Shown piece by piece: positions 1 to 7,568 of a DNA stretch of 64,000 nt (positions within the stretch are counted from its first letter, which is position 1; every line of letters starts with the position of its first letter). The notes beneath the pieces are model-generated. The model made no database searches. It saw only the letters and a list, made by a program, of their open reading frames with translations, and was not told where the DNA came from. Origin of the DNA: Bacillota bacterium (GTDB lineage Bacteria; Bacillota; DSM-12270; Thermacetogeniales; Thermacetogeniaceae); NCBI GenBank assembly GCA_013177945.1, contig JABLXW010000015.1, positions 117,395 through 181,394 of the forward strand, written 5' to 3'. The position numbers and the translations under genes are program-made.

Positions 1-242
1 TCCCGGAGGACTCCTACATCGGGATTTCCGGGCGGAAGGTTAAACCCAGGCTCTACATCAGCGTGGGTAGTTCCGGGCAGATCCAGCATGTGGTGGGCTG
101 CCGTGACGCCGGGATCATTCTCGGGATCGATAAGAACGAAGACGCCCCCATTTTTGAGGCGTCCGACTACGGGATTGTGGGTGATCTCTACCAGGTGGTC
201 CCGGAGCTTATCAAAAGGATCAAAGAAGTGAAATCGCGCTGA
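1..242 (+). CDS. etfA: Electron transfer flavoprotein alpha subunit, C-terminal end (partial)
   Basis: The open frame runs in from the left edge and ends at TGA 240-242, giving the last 79 residues. They match the FAD-binding C-terminal domain of EtfA/FixB: a GSSGQIQH segment that grips the flavin, then APIFEASDYGIVGDLYQVVP, which is near-diagnostic for the family. EtfA with EtfB carries electrons between dehydrogenases and a membrane quinone oxidoreductase, or takes part in flavin-based bifurcation. The gene is followed after 7 bases by fixC and then fixX, the usual fixABCX order, so etfB probably lies off the left edge. Only the start is missing; the visible part looks intact. Confidence 0.93.
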   Translation, partial: PEDSYIGISGRKVKPRLYISVGSSGQIQHVVGCRDAGIILGIDKNEDAPIFEASDYGIVGDLYQVVPELIKRIKEVKSR

Positions 243-249
243 AACTGGG

Positions 250-1551
250 GTGGAGATTTTGAGCGAAGAGAGGTTTGACTGCATCGTTGTGGGGGCAGGC
301 CCTGCGGGTTCTACTGCCGCCTACGAACTTGCCCGCCAGGGCCTGGAGGTGCTTCTGGTCGAAAGGGGGCCCGCGGCAGGGAGCAAAAACATGATGGGGG
401 GTCGCCTGTACAGCTACTCCCTCCACCGGGTGATTCCCGAGTTCTGGAACGAGGCTCCCGTGGAGCGGTGCGTCGTGAAGGAGGAGTTGAGTTTTCTTAC
501 CGAGAGCGCGGCCGTCACCGTGGCCCTCGAGAACGAAGCTTTAGGGGAGGCTCCGTGCCACTCCTTTACCGTGCTGCGCGCCGATTTCGATGCCTGGCTG
601 GCAGGCAAGGCCGAAGAGGCGGGAGCGGTGCTGGCCACCGGGATCCGGGTGGACGACCTCCTCTGGGCGGAAGACCGGATCTGCGGCATCAGGGCAGGGG
701 AAGACGAAATCTTTGCCAATGTGGTCATTGCGGCCGATGGGGTGAACTCCCTGCTCGCCCGGAAGGCGGGCCTCCGGGGGGAACTCCCGCCGGAGCACGT
801 CTCCGTGGGGGTCAAAGAACTGATTGCCCTCCCTGCCCAAACCATAGAGGAGCGCTTCGGCCTGGAGGGGGGGAAAGGCGCGGCCCGCCTCTTCGTCGGC
901 TCCTGCACCAGAGGGGTGCAGGGGGGAGGTTTTTTATACACCAACAAGGAAAGCATTTCCCTGGGCCTTGTCTTCTCCCTTCATGCCCTGGCCCGGGCAG
1001 GGGTGAGCGTGGCCGAGGCCGTTGAGGACTTCAAATTTCATCCCGCCCTCCGCCCGCTTCTGGAGGGAGGAGAGGTGCTTGAATACTCTGCCCACCTGGT
1101 CCCCGAGGGAGGCCTGGCGATGCGGCCCCGCCTGGTAGCAGGCGGCCTCCTGGTGGCGGGGGATGCCGCGGGATTTGTGATCAATACCGGCTTCATGGTC
1201 AGAGGGATGGACCTGGCCATCACCTCGGGGGCTGCCGCCGCCAGGGCCGTAATGCAGGCGCGGGAAGCAGGGGACTTCAGCGCCTCCGGCCTGGGGGTTT
1301 ACGAGGAGATTCTGCAGCAGACCCATGTCCACCACGATCTCACGGGTTACCGGAACGCTCCCCGCTTTCTCGAAACCCCCGGGCTTTATCATACTTACCC
1401 CGAACTTGCCGTGGACATTTTCACGGACCTCTTCAAGGTGAAAGGGGAGCCTCCCCGCAGGGTCAGGCAACTGGTTATGGAGCACCTGCGCAAGAAAGTC
1501 CCGCTCTGGCAACTGGTGCGGGATGCCTGGAAGGGAGCGAGGAGCATATGA
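250..1551 (+). CDS. fixC: FixC-type FAD-dependent electron-transfer-flavoprotein:quinone oxidoreductase
   Basis: The 433-residue product starts at GTG 250, 7 bases after etfA. It has an N-terminal Rossmann dinucleotide motif (VVGAGPAGS, about residues 13-22) and a second FAD-contacting motif, GGLLVAGDAAGF, near residue 300. Length and motif order fit FixC, the flavoprotein that passes electrons between EtfAB and the quinone pool or, in bifurcating complexes, combines with FixX. It overlaps fixX by four bases (ATGA), which indicates translational coupling. In anaerobes such complexes link NADH oxidation to ferredoxin and quinone reduction. The electron donor here cannot be told from sequence. 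Confidence 0.93.
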   Translation: MEILSEERFDCIVVGAGPAGSTAAYELARQGLEVLLVERGPAAGSKNMMGGRLYSYSLHRVIPEFWNEAPVERCVVKEELSFLTESAAVTVALENEALGEAPCHSFTVLRADFDAWLAGKAEEAGAVLATGIRVDDLLWAEDRICGIRAGEDEIFANVVIAADGVNSLLARKAGLRGELPPEHVSVGVKELIALPAQTIEERFGLEGGKGAARLFVGSCTRGVQGGGFLYTNKESISLGLVFSLHALARAGVSVAEAVEDFKFHPALRPLLEGGEVLEYSAHLVPEGGLAMRPRLVAGGLLVAGDAAGFVINTGFMVRGMDLAITSGAAAARAVMQAREAGDFSASGLGVYEEILQQTHVHHDLTGYRNAPRFLETPGLYHTYPELAVDIFTDLFKVKGEPPRRVRQLVMEHLRKKVPLWQLVRDAWKGARSI

Positions 1552-1829
1552 AGCGCCTGAGCATTTCGGAACGCCTTGCCCTGAATAAATTCGAGGTTGA
1601 CCACGAAGAACCGCATATTGTACTGAAGAGGGACATCTGCAGGAGCTGCTCGGTTAAGCCCTGCACCTTCGTCTGCCCAGCCGGGCTCTACACCTGGAAC
1701 GGGGAGGAGATTAACTTTGACTACGCCGGGTGCCTGGAGTGCGGCGCCTGCCGGGTGGTCTGCCCGAAGGGGGCCCTGACCTGGAACTACCCCCGCGGTT
1801 CCTTCGGTGTAATCTTTCGTTATGGCTAG
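1548..1829 (+). CDS. fixX: FixX-type ferredoxin-like protein
   Basis: This 93-residue protein has eight cysteines in two groups: C31, C34, C39, C43 and C62, C65, C68, C72. The second group is a regular 4Fe-4S motif ending in CPKG. The first is spaced like the degenerate cluster site of FixX and of the ferredoxin domain of eukaryotic ETF-quinone oxidoreductase. The start ATG overlaps the fixC stop. FixX docks on FixC and relays electrons to the quinone site. Length and order are normal, and the operon appears to end here. Confidence 0.92.
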   Translation: MKRLSISERLALNKFEVDHEEPHIVLKRDICRSCSVKPCTFVCPAGLYTWNGEEINFDYAGCLECGACRVVCPKGALTWNYPRGSFGVIFRYG

Positions 1830-1999
1830 GGATTAACCGCAACTTTGGGATAAATTTCAGGCATGGTCATTAATCTCGTACCTGGGCCGCGCCGAGGCGG
1901 AAGTTGGCCGGCACCACCAGAAGCGTTCTTGCCCGGAAGAAACAACGCTGGGTTGTTTTTCCCATCTTCCGGTGTTACAATGGAAGTAGGTGAAAGAGG

Positions 2000-2704
2000 G
2001 TGAGTGCCGTGCCTGAGGAAATCGTTAAAGAAACCGCTGCAGGGAACGAGCAGCCGCCCCGCGGCCTGGCTTCCCCAGAGTTCTTCTTCCTGCTCCAGCG
2101 CATCGACCGGCTCGATGAAAAGCTGAGCAGCGAAATAAAATCTCTCGACGGAAAGCTGAATGCCCGAATTGATCATCTTGATGAGAAGCTGGGCGTAGAA
2201 ATCGGCAGGATCAACGTGCGCATCGACCGGCTGGATGAAAAGCTCAGCAGAGAGATTGGCGCTCTGGATGAGAAGCTCAGCAGGGAGATTAGAGCCCTGG
2301 ATGAAAAGCTCAGCGGAGAGATTAAAGCCCTGGATGGGAAGCTCAGTGGGGAGATTAAAGCCCTGGATGGGAAGCTCAGCAGAGAGATTGGCGCTCTGGA
2401 TGAAAAGCTCAGCGGAGAGATTAAAGCCCTGGATGAGAAGCTTAGCGGGGAGATTAAAGCCCTGAATGAGAAGGATGAGAAGCTCAGCGGGGAGATTAGA
2501 GCCCTGGATGAAAAGCTCAGCGGGGAGATTAAAGCCCTGGATGAGAAGCTCAGCGGCCAGATGAAAACTCAGGAGGCGCGCTTAAACGAACGAATCGACC
2601 GGCTGGACGATAAACTTAGCAACCTCAAGTTGTGGATGGTGGGAATGCTCGTTACAGTCATAGTCGGCTTTGGCGGAGTCATCGTTGCCCTGCTTCAGCG
2701 TTAA
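2000..2704 (+). CDS. Repeat-built coiled-coil protein with C-terminal membrane anchor
   Basis: The 234-residue product starts at GTG 2000 after a purine-rich stretch (GAAAGAG); GTG 2009 is an alternative. From about residue 38 it consists of near-identical 11-residue units of the form LDEKLSGEIKA, with one unit lengthened to LNEKDEKLSGEIRA. An 11-residue (hendecad) period packs as a coiled coil. A hydrophobic segment, about residues 212-231 (MVGMLVTVIVGFGGVIVALL), should anchor the C-terminus in the membrane, leaving the rod in the cytoplasm. The repeats are also visible as about 33-bp units in the DNA, so the length probably varies by slippage or recombination. Function is unknown; similar proteins are annotated only as coiled-coil or DUF1640-like. 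Confidence 0.75.
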   Translation: MSAVPEEIVKETAAGNEQPPRGLASPEFFFLLQRIDRLDEKLSSEIKSLDGKLNARIDHLDEKLGVEIGRINVRIDRLDEKLSREIGALDEKLSREIRALDEKLSGEIKALDGKLSGEIKALDGKLSREIGALDEKLSGEIKALDEKLSGEIKALNEKDEKLSGEIRALDEKLSGEIKALDEKLSGQMKTQEARLNERIDRLDDKLSNLKLWMVGMLVTVIVGFGGVIVALLQR

Positions 2705-2753
2705 GGCCGTTCAGGCACGCGTGTATCCGTGCTGAAGGCAGCTGAAAATACGG

Positions 2754-2789
2754 AGGCCGCATCTTTATGGTGCGGCCTTAAGTGTTTTT
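2754..2789 (+). terminator. Intrinsic terminator after the coiled-coil gene
   Basis: The 8-bp arms AGGCCGCA (2754-2761) and TGCGGCCT (2771-2778) enclose a 9-base loop and are followed within seven bases by TTTTT. The hairpin lies 50 bases past the stop of the coiled-coil gene and overlaps the end of the opposing hepT remnant. Confidence 0.6.
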
Positions 2790-2962
2790 GCCGTTTTTGG
2801 CGATTTGATGCCCTTTTGCGCTTTCACTGCCGCCAGGTGAAGGGTTCTTTCTACGTAGCGCCGCAGGAGCTCGTTGCGAGAGATGTGTTTTTGTTCTTCC
2901 AGATCCGCAATGTATTCGGCCAGGAGCTTTAATTTCTCCTCCAGGAGCATCTCATCAACCAT
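2765..2962 (-). pseudogene. Truncated HepT-like (HEPN/DUF86) toxin remnant
   Basis: The 65-residue frame begins MVDEMLLEEKLKLLAEYI and continues LLRRYVERTLHLAAV. This resembles the first two helices of HepT, the HEPN-fold RNase toxin paired with MntA nucleotidyltransferases. Intact HepT proteins are about 135-145 residues and carry an RxxxxY active-site motif in the C-terminal half. Here the similarity stops after LHLAAV and a lysine-rich tail takes over. The order on the minus strand, mntA then hepT, is the family's normal order. I read it as the broken toxin of the pair and do not expect RNase activity. Confidence 0.55.
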
Positions 2963-3056
2963 CTTCTCAACCCAACCTTTTAAAGAGGGCGGGCCTTGCG
3001 CAGCCGGGATAAATGCTGCATATCGAAGTACAGGCGGCGGCTCCTCACCTCGAAGT

Positions 3057-3413
3057 CTACGCGCCGCTTTTTATCCTTTCCACAACAAGTCTGCCGTATT
3101 TGCGAATCTGGTACCGGAGGGGAAGGGGCGCCTGTTCCAGGTCGATTACCTGCACGGGGCGGCAGACGATCTCCTCAAGGGAGATTTCCGGGTCGAGTTT
3201 TCTCTCGAAGCGGGTAAATCCGTCCCCCGCCTCTGGTGTATAGAGAACGGCGACATCCACATCGCTCCCGGGCCGGAAGGTTCCCCGGACCAGCGACCCG
3301 AACAGGTACGCCGCCGCGATATCAGACTGCTGCTCCAGGTAATCTGCTGCGGCGGCGATGATCTCTTCCCGTGACGGCAAAGCGTTCCCCCCTCTAGGAT
3401 TTCCTGCCTGCAT
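3057..3413 (-). CDS. MntA-like minimal nucleotidyltransferase (shortened)
   Basis: The 118-residue product has the polymerase-beta-type nucleotidyltransferase signature GSLVRGTFRPGSDVDVAVL, with the GS pair and the DxD metal-binding aspartates. MntA antitoxins in this family transfer AMP to a tyrosine of the partner HepT and so silence it. The usual length is about 135-140 residues. This copy stops at VVERIKSGA, before the normal C-terminal helix. With the downstream hepT also broken, the pair looks like a decaying module. The catalytic residues are intact, so the enzyme could still be active on its own. Confidence 0.7.
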   Translation of the reverse strand: MQAGNPRGGNALPSREEIIAAAADYLEQQSDIAAAYLFGSLVRGTFRPGSDVDVAVLYTPEAGDGFTRFERKLDPEISLEEIVCRPVQVIDLEQAPLPLRYQIRKYGRLVVERIKSGA

Positions 3414-3785
3414 TGTACCGCTTCCTCAAACGGCCGGCAAGATGCGCCCTTTCGTATTCAGCTTGTTGATTTCGGCAACAAGGTCCTCCGGCTTTTCTGC
3501 CGGCTGGCCCCCTCCTGGCACCCGGGCGTCATTGATTGCCCGTTCTTTCAAGGCACCGATTCTAGTCCTTCAGGCTCTTGCGCTCCAGGAGCGCTTTCGC
3601 CAGCTTCTTTTTCCTCGCCTCCCGTCGGCTGGTTAGACACAGAAAAAAAGAAAAAAGTTCCCGTATGTCTCGCCGGCTCACCGGCGGTGGTATTACCTGT
3701 AAGGCGAAAGCCGGTTCCAAAAAGGACTGCCTGCTCAGACCCGTATCCCCGGCCTGTGAAGGAACGCCATTTTGAAATTTCTTGG
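3414..3785. other. Gene-free stretch between mntA and the Uma2 gene
   Basis: I find no supported gene in these 372 bases. Minus-strand frames give short unbroken stretches, such as a lysine/arginine-rich end ahead of a stop near 3562 and a segment ending KGRILPAV at 3426. Neither has a start, a ribosome site or a recognisable family. They may be debris of older genes. Confidence 0.4.
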
Positions 3786-4424
3786 TTACAGTGCCAGTCC
3801 CTCCGGCCGGCGGAAAATTTCTGCCCCGGGGGCGGTAAATTCAGGGAGCAGGGGAGAAGTGAGGGAGTCTTCCGGCCCGTACACTCCGGCCAAAAGCCAG
3901 CCCCTTTCGCCGGCGCTGAATACCTCCACCGTTTCGGCGGCGGGGTCAACCACCCAGTACTCCCTGACTCCGTAGCGCAGGTACAACCTGCTTTTCTGCA
4001 GCCGGTCGCGGCGCCCCGAGTTGGGCGAGAGCACCTCCACCACCAGGTCCGGCACCCCTCTCAGGCACTCCTCGCGCAGCAGGGAAAAACGCTCCCGCGA
4101 GAGGTAGAGTACATCCGGCTGCAAAACCACGTCCTCGGCCGGCACGATGTCAAAGGGCGCAAATAAAACGAGACCCAGGTTATGCTTTTCCACGAAGGCG
4201 CGCAAGAGCGCTGCAATGTTGGCCACGACGTACTGGTGCGAAAACCCCGGCACAGGCGTCAAGACCAAATCCCCCTCCAGCAGCTCGTAGCGCTGCCCAT
4301 CGTCGATTTTTAAATAGTCGGTATAGGTTAACTTTTTTCCGGAAGGTTCGCGGGTGGCTGTTTTTTCCGGCACTGCACTCACCATCTCTCTGAAGTTTCG
4401 CGTGCACCTTGTTTGCAGGTTCAT
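3786..4424 (-). CDS. Uma2 family (DUF820) putative endonuclease-fold protein
   Basis: The 212-residue product starts at an ATG preceded by TTAGGAGC at good spacing. It has the Uma2 core: YELLEGDLVLTPVPGFSHQ, then LQPDVLYLS, GVPDLVVEVLSPNS and YGVREYWVVDP. The D, the ExL and the lysine/arginine positions form a PD-(D/E)XK nuclease-like site. Members are abundant in cyanobacteria and some Clostridia. Their role is not established, although a nuclease fold is clear and a link to mobile DNA is often suspected. It stands alone on the minus strand. A second, diverged member of the family is at 23973-24545. Confidence 0.85.
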   Translation of the reverse strand: MNLQTRCTRNFREMVSAVPEKTATREPSGKKLTYTDYLKIDDGQRYELLEGDLVLTPVPGFSHQYVVANIAALLRAFVEKHNLGLVLFAPFDIVPAEDVVLQPDVLYLSRERFSLLREECLRGVPDLVVEVLSPNSGRRDRLQKSRLYLRYGVREYWVVDPAAETVEVFSAGERGWLLAGVYGPEDSLTSPLLPEFTAPGAEIFRRPEGLAL

Positions 4425-4484
4425 TATAAATGCTCCTAAGAAAAAATTGTAAACAGCTTTTTCGCCCTTATGAGCACGAGCAAC

Positions 4485-4513
4485 TTGACTTAGTTCTTAG
4501 CCTAGTCTACAAT
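4485..4513 (+). promoter_or_regulatory. SigmaA-type promoter for vapBC
   Basis: TTGACT (4485-4490) and TACAAT (4508-4513) are separated by exactly 17 bases, a near-consensus -35/-10 pair. The AGGAGG ribosome site of the antitoxin gene follows at 4520-4525, so the mRNA leader would be very short. Confidence 0.65.
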
Positions 4514-4533
4514 GAGGTCAGGAGGCGTTGAAA

Positions 4534-4770
4534 ATGCCCAGAAAAGTCAATATTCATGAGGCGAAGACGCATTTTTCAAAACTTTTGGCTCGCGTAAAGG
4601 AAGGCGAGGAAATTATCATCGCAAAAGCAGGTAAACCTGTTGCCCGTCTTGTTCCGGTAAAGGAGCAGCCTGCAAAGCGTGTTCCTGGAAGTGCAAAAGG
4701 AAAGATCACCATTGCCCCTGATTTTGATGTACCGCTTGCGGAGTCTGTTCTGGAGTTGTTTGAGAAATGA
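4534..4770 (+). CDS. Type II antitoxin, Phd/YefM family (VapB role)
   Basis: The 78-residue protein begins MPRKVNIHEAKTHFSKLL and continues EGEEIIIAKAGKPVARLVP, the classic Phd/YefM DNA-binding fold. The start is taken at ATG 4534, 8 bases after AGGAGG, rather than the in-frame TTG two codons upstream. The C-terminal part (APDFDVPLAESVLELF) is the kind of segment that wraps the partner PIN toxin. It overlaps the toxin gene by ATGA. Such antitoxins usually repress their own promoter, here the -35/-10 pair just upstream. Confidence 0.9.
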   Translation: MPRKVNIHEAKTHFSKLLARVKEGEEIIIAKAGKPVARLVPVKEQPAKRVPGSAKGKITIAPDFDVPLAESVLELFEK

Positions 4771-5153
4771 GGGCGCTCCTTGACACCCATACCTTTTTAT
4801 GGTGGATTACCGATGATCCCCAGTTGTCTCCGCGCGTCAGGGAAATCATCAGCAGCGGTGAAAACAAGTTGTTTCTCAGTGCCGCGAGCGGCTGGGAGAT
4901 GGCTATTAAAGCTGCTTTAGGAAAATTGACTTTTCCAGGGAGTTTGAAGATCTTCATCATCGAACAACTGGCCGTGAATGGAATCGATTCCTTGCCTGTG
5001 GAACTGGCCCACGCCCTTCACGTGTCTACACTGCCGGTTATTCATCGCGATCCGTTTGACCGGCTTCTCATCGCCCAGGCCCAGTTGGAAAATCTCCCGA
5101 TCCTCACTGCAGATCCTCAAATTGGCCGCTATGATGTGGAAGTCATCTGGTAA
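4767..5153 (+). CDS. PIN-domain RNase toxin (VapC type)
   Basis: The 128-residue product opens MRALLDTHTFLWW and carries the conserved acidic residues of PIN RNases: an N-terminal D, E in SGWEMAIK, D in HRDPFDRLLIAQA and D in ILTADPQI. VapC-type toxins cleave tRNA or rRNA when released from their antitoxin. The four-base overlap with the Phd-type antitoxin marks a complete, probably functional pair. A damaged relative of this toxin lies at 13749-14024, which shows the family has been duplicated or acquired more than once. Confidence 0.92.
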   Translation: MRALLDTHTFLWWITDDPQLSPRVREIISSGENKLFLSAASGWEMAIKAALGKLTFPGSLKIFIIEQLAVNGIDSLPVELAHALHVSTLPVIHRDPFDRLLIAQAQLENLPILTADPQIGRYDVEVIW

Positions 5154-5860
5154 CACCGGGGAGCCGGAGTACGGCCCGGGGGGCAAGGGGGAACTCATGA
5201 GAGCCGCATCTGTCTTGACTGCCCCTTTTAATCAGGATTAGTCATGATAAGATCGTACTTGCCGGTACATTGATAGTTAGTGCAAAGATGTACGAAAGTG
5301 AGGTTGGTGAAGATGGTACAGCGCCCGAGCTGTTGGGAGACGAAGCCGGGTGGAGAATGTTTCAAGGTGGATTCTCAAGTTGAACCCCAAGGGGCAGGCG
5401 ACAATACCTGTGGAACCGCATTAAAATCTTGAACCCCCTGGAAGAGAGCCTGCTGCCGGAGGAGGAGCCGGAGCGGTAGTCAGGGGAACCAACCTGATCC
5501 CGGTGATGCTTGTGGTTCCTGAGCTGTATTCATACCGGGGAGCATCAGCGCTGCTCCCCGGTTTCGCTTTAATGACTTGGGCTGCAATGCTGTTTTGTAG
5601 GGCAGGAATAAGCTTCCAGTTAAATCGAGGGCCTTCTGTTCTGGTAATGGGAACGTCTTTGCTTTGGCTGGTACGGGGGACAGCCGCTGCTCTGGCTGGC
5701 CGGGCCGGGGAGCGGCGGTAAAGTCTGCCTGGCCAATGGTGAGGCAGGAATTTCCACCTCCTTTGTCGAAGTGCAAGATTGTCTGGAAGTTCCGCACGGT
5801 GGGTGAGACCTCTGATGCTGAGGGGGCCACCTTTGCCGCCACCGTGAACGCCGCCGGGAG
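5154..5860. other. Gene-free accessory stretch with remnants
   Basis: No convincing gene is seen in about 700 bases. A 24-residue frame at 5350-5424 contains LNPKGQATIPVEP, which looks like the start of an AbrB/SpoVT-type antitoxin, followed by a stop. An 11-bp perfect hairpin is at 5534-5562. The stretch ends where a truncated aminotransferase begins. It looks like a scar left by several deletions. Confidence 0.45.
5534..5562 (+). terminator. Strong hairpin, possible terminator
   Basis: The arms ACCGGGGAGCA (5534-5544) and TGCTCCCCGGT (5552-5562) are perfectly complementary around a 7-base loop, followed by TTCGCTTT. The T-run is short, so termination is only likely. Confidence 0.4.
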
Positions 5861-5863
5861 GTG

Positions 5864-6343
5864 ATGGGGGCGTGGCTGGAGCACGAGCGCCTCGGCTACA
5901 ACTACCGGATGGACGAGATGCCGGCTGCCCTGGGTGTATCCCAGTTCCGGCGCCTCGAGCAGTTTCTGGAGAAACGTGAGCAGGTGGCGCGCCTTTACAC
6001 GGAGCTGCTCTCTGGTCTGGAGTGGGTGCGGCCGCCGGTTGTGCGGCCCTACGTTCGCATGAGCTGGTTCGTCTACGTGGTCACCCTCGCCGGGGGGATC
6101 GACCGGGGTCCTGTAATGCAGGCCCTGGAGGCGCGGGGCATTCCCTGCCGGGGCTACTTTTCCCCGGTCCACCTGCAGCCCTACATCAGGGAGCGGTTCG
6201 GTTACAAGGGCGGGGAGCTCCCCGTTACGGAAGCGGTCGCCGGGAGGACGGTGGCCCTGCCCTTTCACAACAATCTTTCCAGAGCCGAAGTGGACATGGT
6301 GGTGGACGCCCTGGCCGGCGCCCTGGAAGAGGCTGTTAAATGA
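5864..6343 (+). pseudogene. DegT/DnrJ/EryC1 aminotransferase, C-terminal fragment
   Basis: The fragment of about 159 residues matches the C-terminal half of sugar aminotransferases of the DegT/DnrJ/EryC1 family: LGYNYRMDEMPAALGVSQFRRL, then GIPCRGYFSPVHLQPYIRERFGY and TEAVAGRTVALPFHNNL. Full-length members are about 370-390 residues, with the PLP-binding lysine in the missing N-terminal half. The frame upstream does not continue the family, so the gene has lost its 5' part and cannot encode an active enzyme. A nucleotide-sugar epimerase at 7569 suggests the area once held a polysaccharide gene group. Confidence 0.8.
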
Positions 6344-6376
6344 ATGGTCTCTGTAGGCTGGCGGCCCGTGTTATGT

Positions 6377-6394
6377 TATAATAGCGGTACCGCT
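6377..6394 (+). promoter_or_regulatory. Possible -10 element with adjoining palindrome
   Basis: TATAAT (6377-6382) is followed at once by the perfect 12-bp palindrome AGCGGTACCGCT (6383-6394), about 90 bases upstream of the next coiled-coil gene. No good -35 box is visible, so promoter activity is uncertain; the palindrome could be an operator. Confidence 0.3.
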
Positions 6395-6486
6395 TAAGCG
6401 AGGCTGAAAAACCTGGTGAAACTAATTGTAAGGAGAATAACTTAGGAAATAGAAATGTTTAAATTGGGGGAGGGTTTACGTGGACA

Positions 6487-7041
6487 ATGGAGAATGAGGA
6501 GTTTCAAGAACTGGTCTTGAAGCAACTTCAAGTGCTTACAGAGGGGCAGTCCAGGCTTGAATCACGCCTTGGCAACGTTGACTCGCGGCTGGGTCAGGTT
6601 GAGCTGCGCCTGGACAACGTCGACTCAAGGCTGGGCCAGGTAGAGTCGCGCCTGGACAATGTGGAATCACACCTCCAAAATGTCGACGCGCGGCTGGGTC
6701 AGGTCGAGTTGCGCCTGGACAACGTCGACTCGCGGCTGGGTCAAGTAGAATCACGCCTTGACAACGTCGACTCAAGGCTGGGCCAGGTAGAGTCGCGCCT
6801 GGACAGTGTGGAATCACACCTCCAAAATGTCGACGCGCGGCTGGAGAATGTGGAAAAAGGCCAGCTGAAAATTGAAACACGCCTTGAAAATGAGGTTATC
6901 GAGAAAATCCGGGCGCTCTTCGATGATCGAGAGGTGCAAAGCGCCAAGCTTGACCAGATCATAGCCAGGGAAGAGAATATCCTGGCGGATATCAATTACC
7001 TCGTAAGCAGGGTTGTCCGCCTGGAAAAAATGGCGAAGTGA
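6487..7041 (+). CDS. Coiled-coil protein made of 14-residue repeats
   Basis: The 184-residue product is built from repeats of the form LDNVDSRLGQVESR (two heptads), visible in the DNA as 42-bp units from about 6550 to 6850. Variant units read LQNVDARLGQVELR. The heptad spacing of L and V predicts a long parallel coiled coil. The last 50 residues are non-repetitive and end LVSRVVRLEKMAK. There is no signal peptide or membrane segment, so it should be cytoplasmic. It is unrelated in repeat length to the coiled-coil gene at 2000. Its function is unknown. Confidence 0.7.
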   Translation: MENEEFQELVLKQLQVLTEGQSRLESRLGNVDSRLGQVELRLDNVDSRLGQVESRLDNVESHLQNVDARLGQVELRLDNVDSRLGQVESRLDNVDSRLGQVESRLDSVESHLQNVDARLENVEKGQLKIETRLENEVIEKIRALFDDREVQSAKLDQIIAREENILADINYLVSRVVRLEKMAK

Positions 7042-7105
7042 CAAAAACATGGACCGGGCTCAAAAAGCTGGTGAAAGACTTGACACTTAACTGGAGGCCT
7101 GAGGC

Positions 7106-7468
7106 GTGTTAACTCCCCGGCAGAAGCAAAGATACATCTCCGGTTGGTTGAAGAGAAAAGAGGAGAGGCAAGCGCAGCTGAAAGAGCAGCAGCGACTGGC
7201 ACTGGAAAAGGCCTTCGAAATTGCTCGGATGTTAAAGGCAAAGTACAGAGCAAGAAAGGTTATCCTGTTCGGGTCGCTCGTCAAGGGCAAGTATTGGAAG
7301 CATTCAGATATCGACATCGCCGTCCATGGCATAGATGAAAGCCGCTATTTGGATGCGGCCTGGGAAGCTTCCCAGATTGCTCTCCCTTTCAAGGTTGACC
7401 TGCTTCCTCTTGAGAGTGTTTCCGGGACTCTCAAGAGAAAAATCGAGGACGAGGGGCTGGCAATGTAG
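7106..7468 (+). CDS. Nucleotidyltransferase-domain protein (MNT type)
   Basis: The 120-residue product starts at GTG 7106, 8 bases after GGAGG. Its first 45 residues are charged and helical (RKEERQAQLKEQQ). The rest is a minimal nucleotidyltransferase with ILFGSLVKGKYWKHSDIDIAV, retaining the GS pair and DxD. Such proteins form operons with HEPN-type partners. Here the next frame overlaps at TAGTG but stops after 20 codons, so the partner has been lost. It may be an orphan antitoxin or a stand-alone AMP-transferase. Confidence 0.75.
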   Translation: MLTPRQKQRYISGWLKRKEERQAQLKEQQRLALEKAFEIARMLKAKYRARKVILFGSLVKGKYWKHSDIDIAVHGIDESRYLDAAWEASQIALPFKVDLLPLESVSGTLKRKIEDEGLAM

Positions 7469-7530
7469 TGGAGCAACAGGTAACGGGATTTCTGAATGAC
7501 CTGTTGGAAATAATGAAGGATCTTTCGTGA
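7468..7530 (+). pseudogene. 20-codon remnant of the nucleotidyltransferase partner
   Basis: A GTG overlapping the upstream stop (TAGTG) opens a frame that ends at TGA 7528-7530 and reads VEQQVTGFLNDLLEIMKDLS. This resembles the first helix of the HEPN/HI0074-type partners of such nucleotidyltransferases. The rest is absent, replaced by the leader of the epimerase gene. Confidence 0.4.
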
Positions 7531-7568
7531 TTTTCTTCGTTCGGGCAAAACAAGAAAGGATGTATGCG

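Noticed and set aside
2200..2570. CRISPR-like regular repeats of about 33 bp
   Set aside because: The repeats are contiguous, lack spacers and encode coiled-coil units in frame. The same holds for the 42-bp repeats at 6550-6850.
5350..5424. A tiny AbrB-like antitoxin frame (LNPKGQATIPVEP)
   Set aside because: It is only 24 codons with no ribosome site; it is mentioned as possible debris, not a gene.
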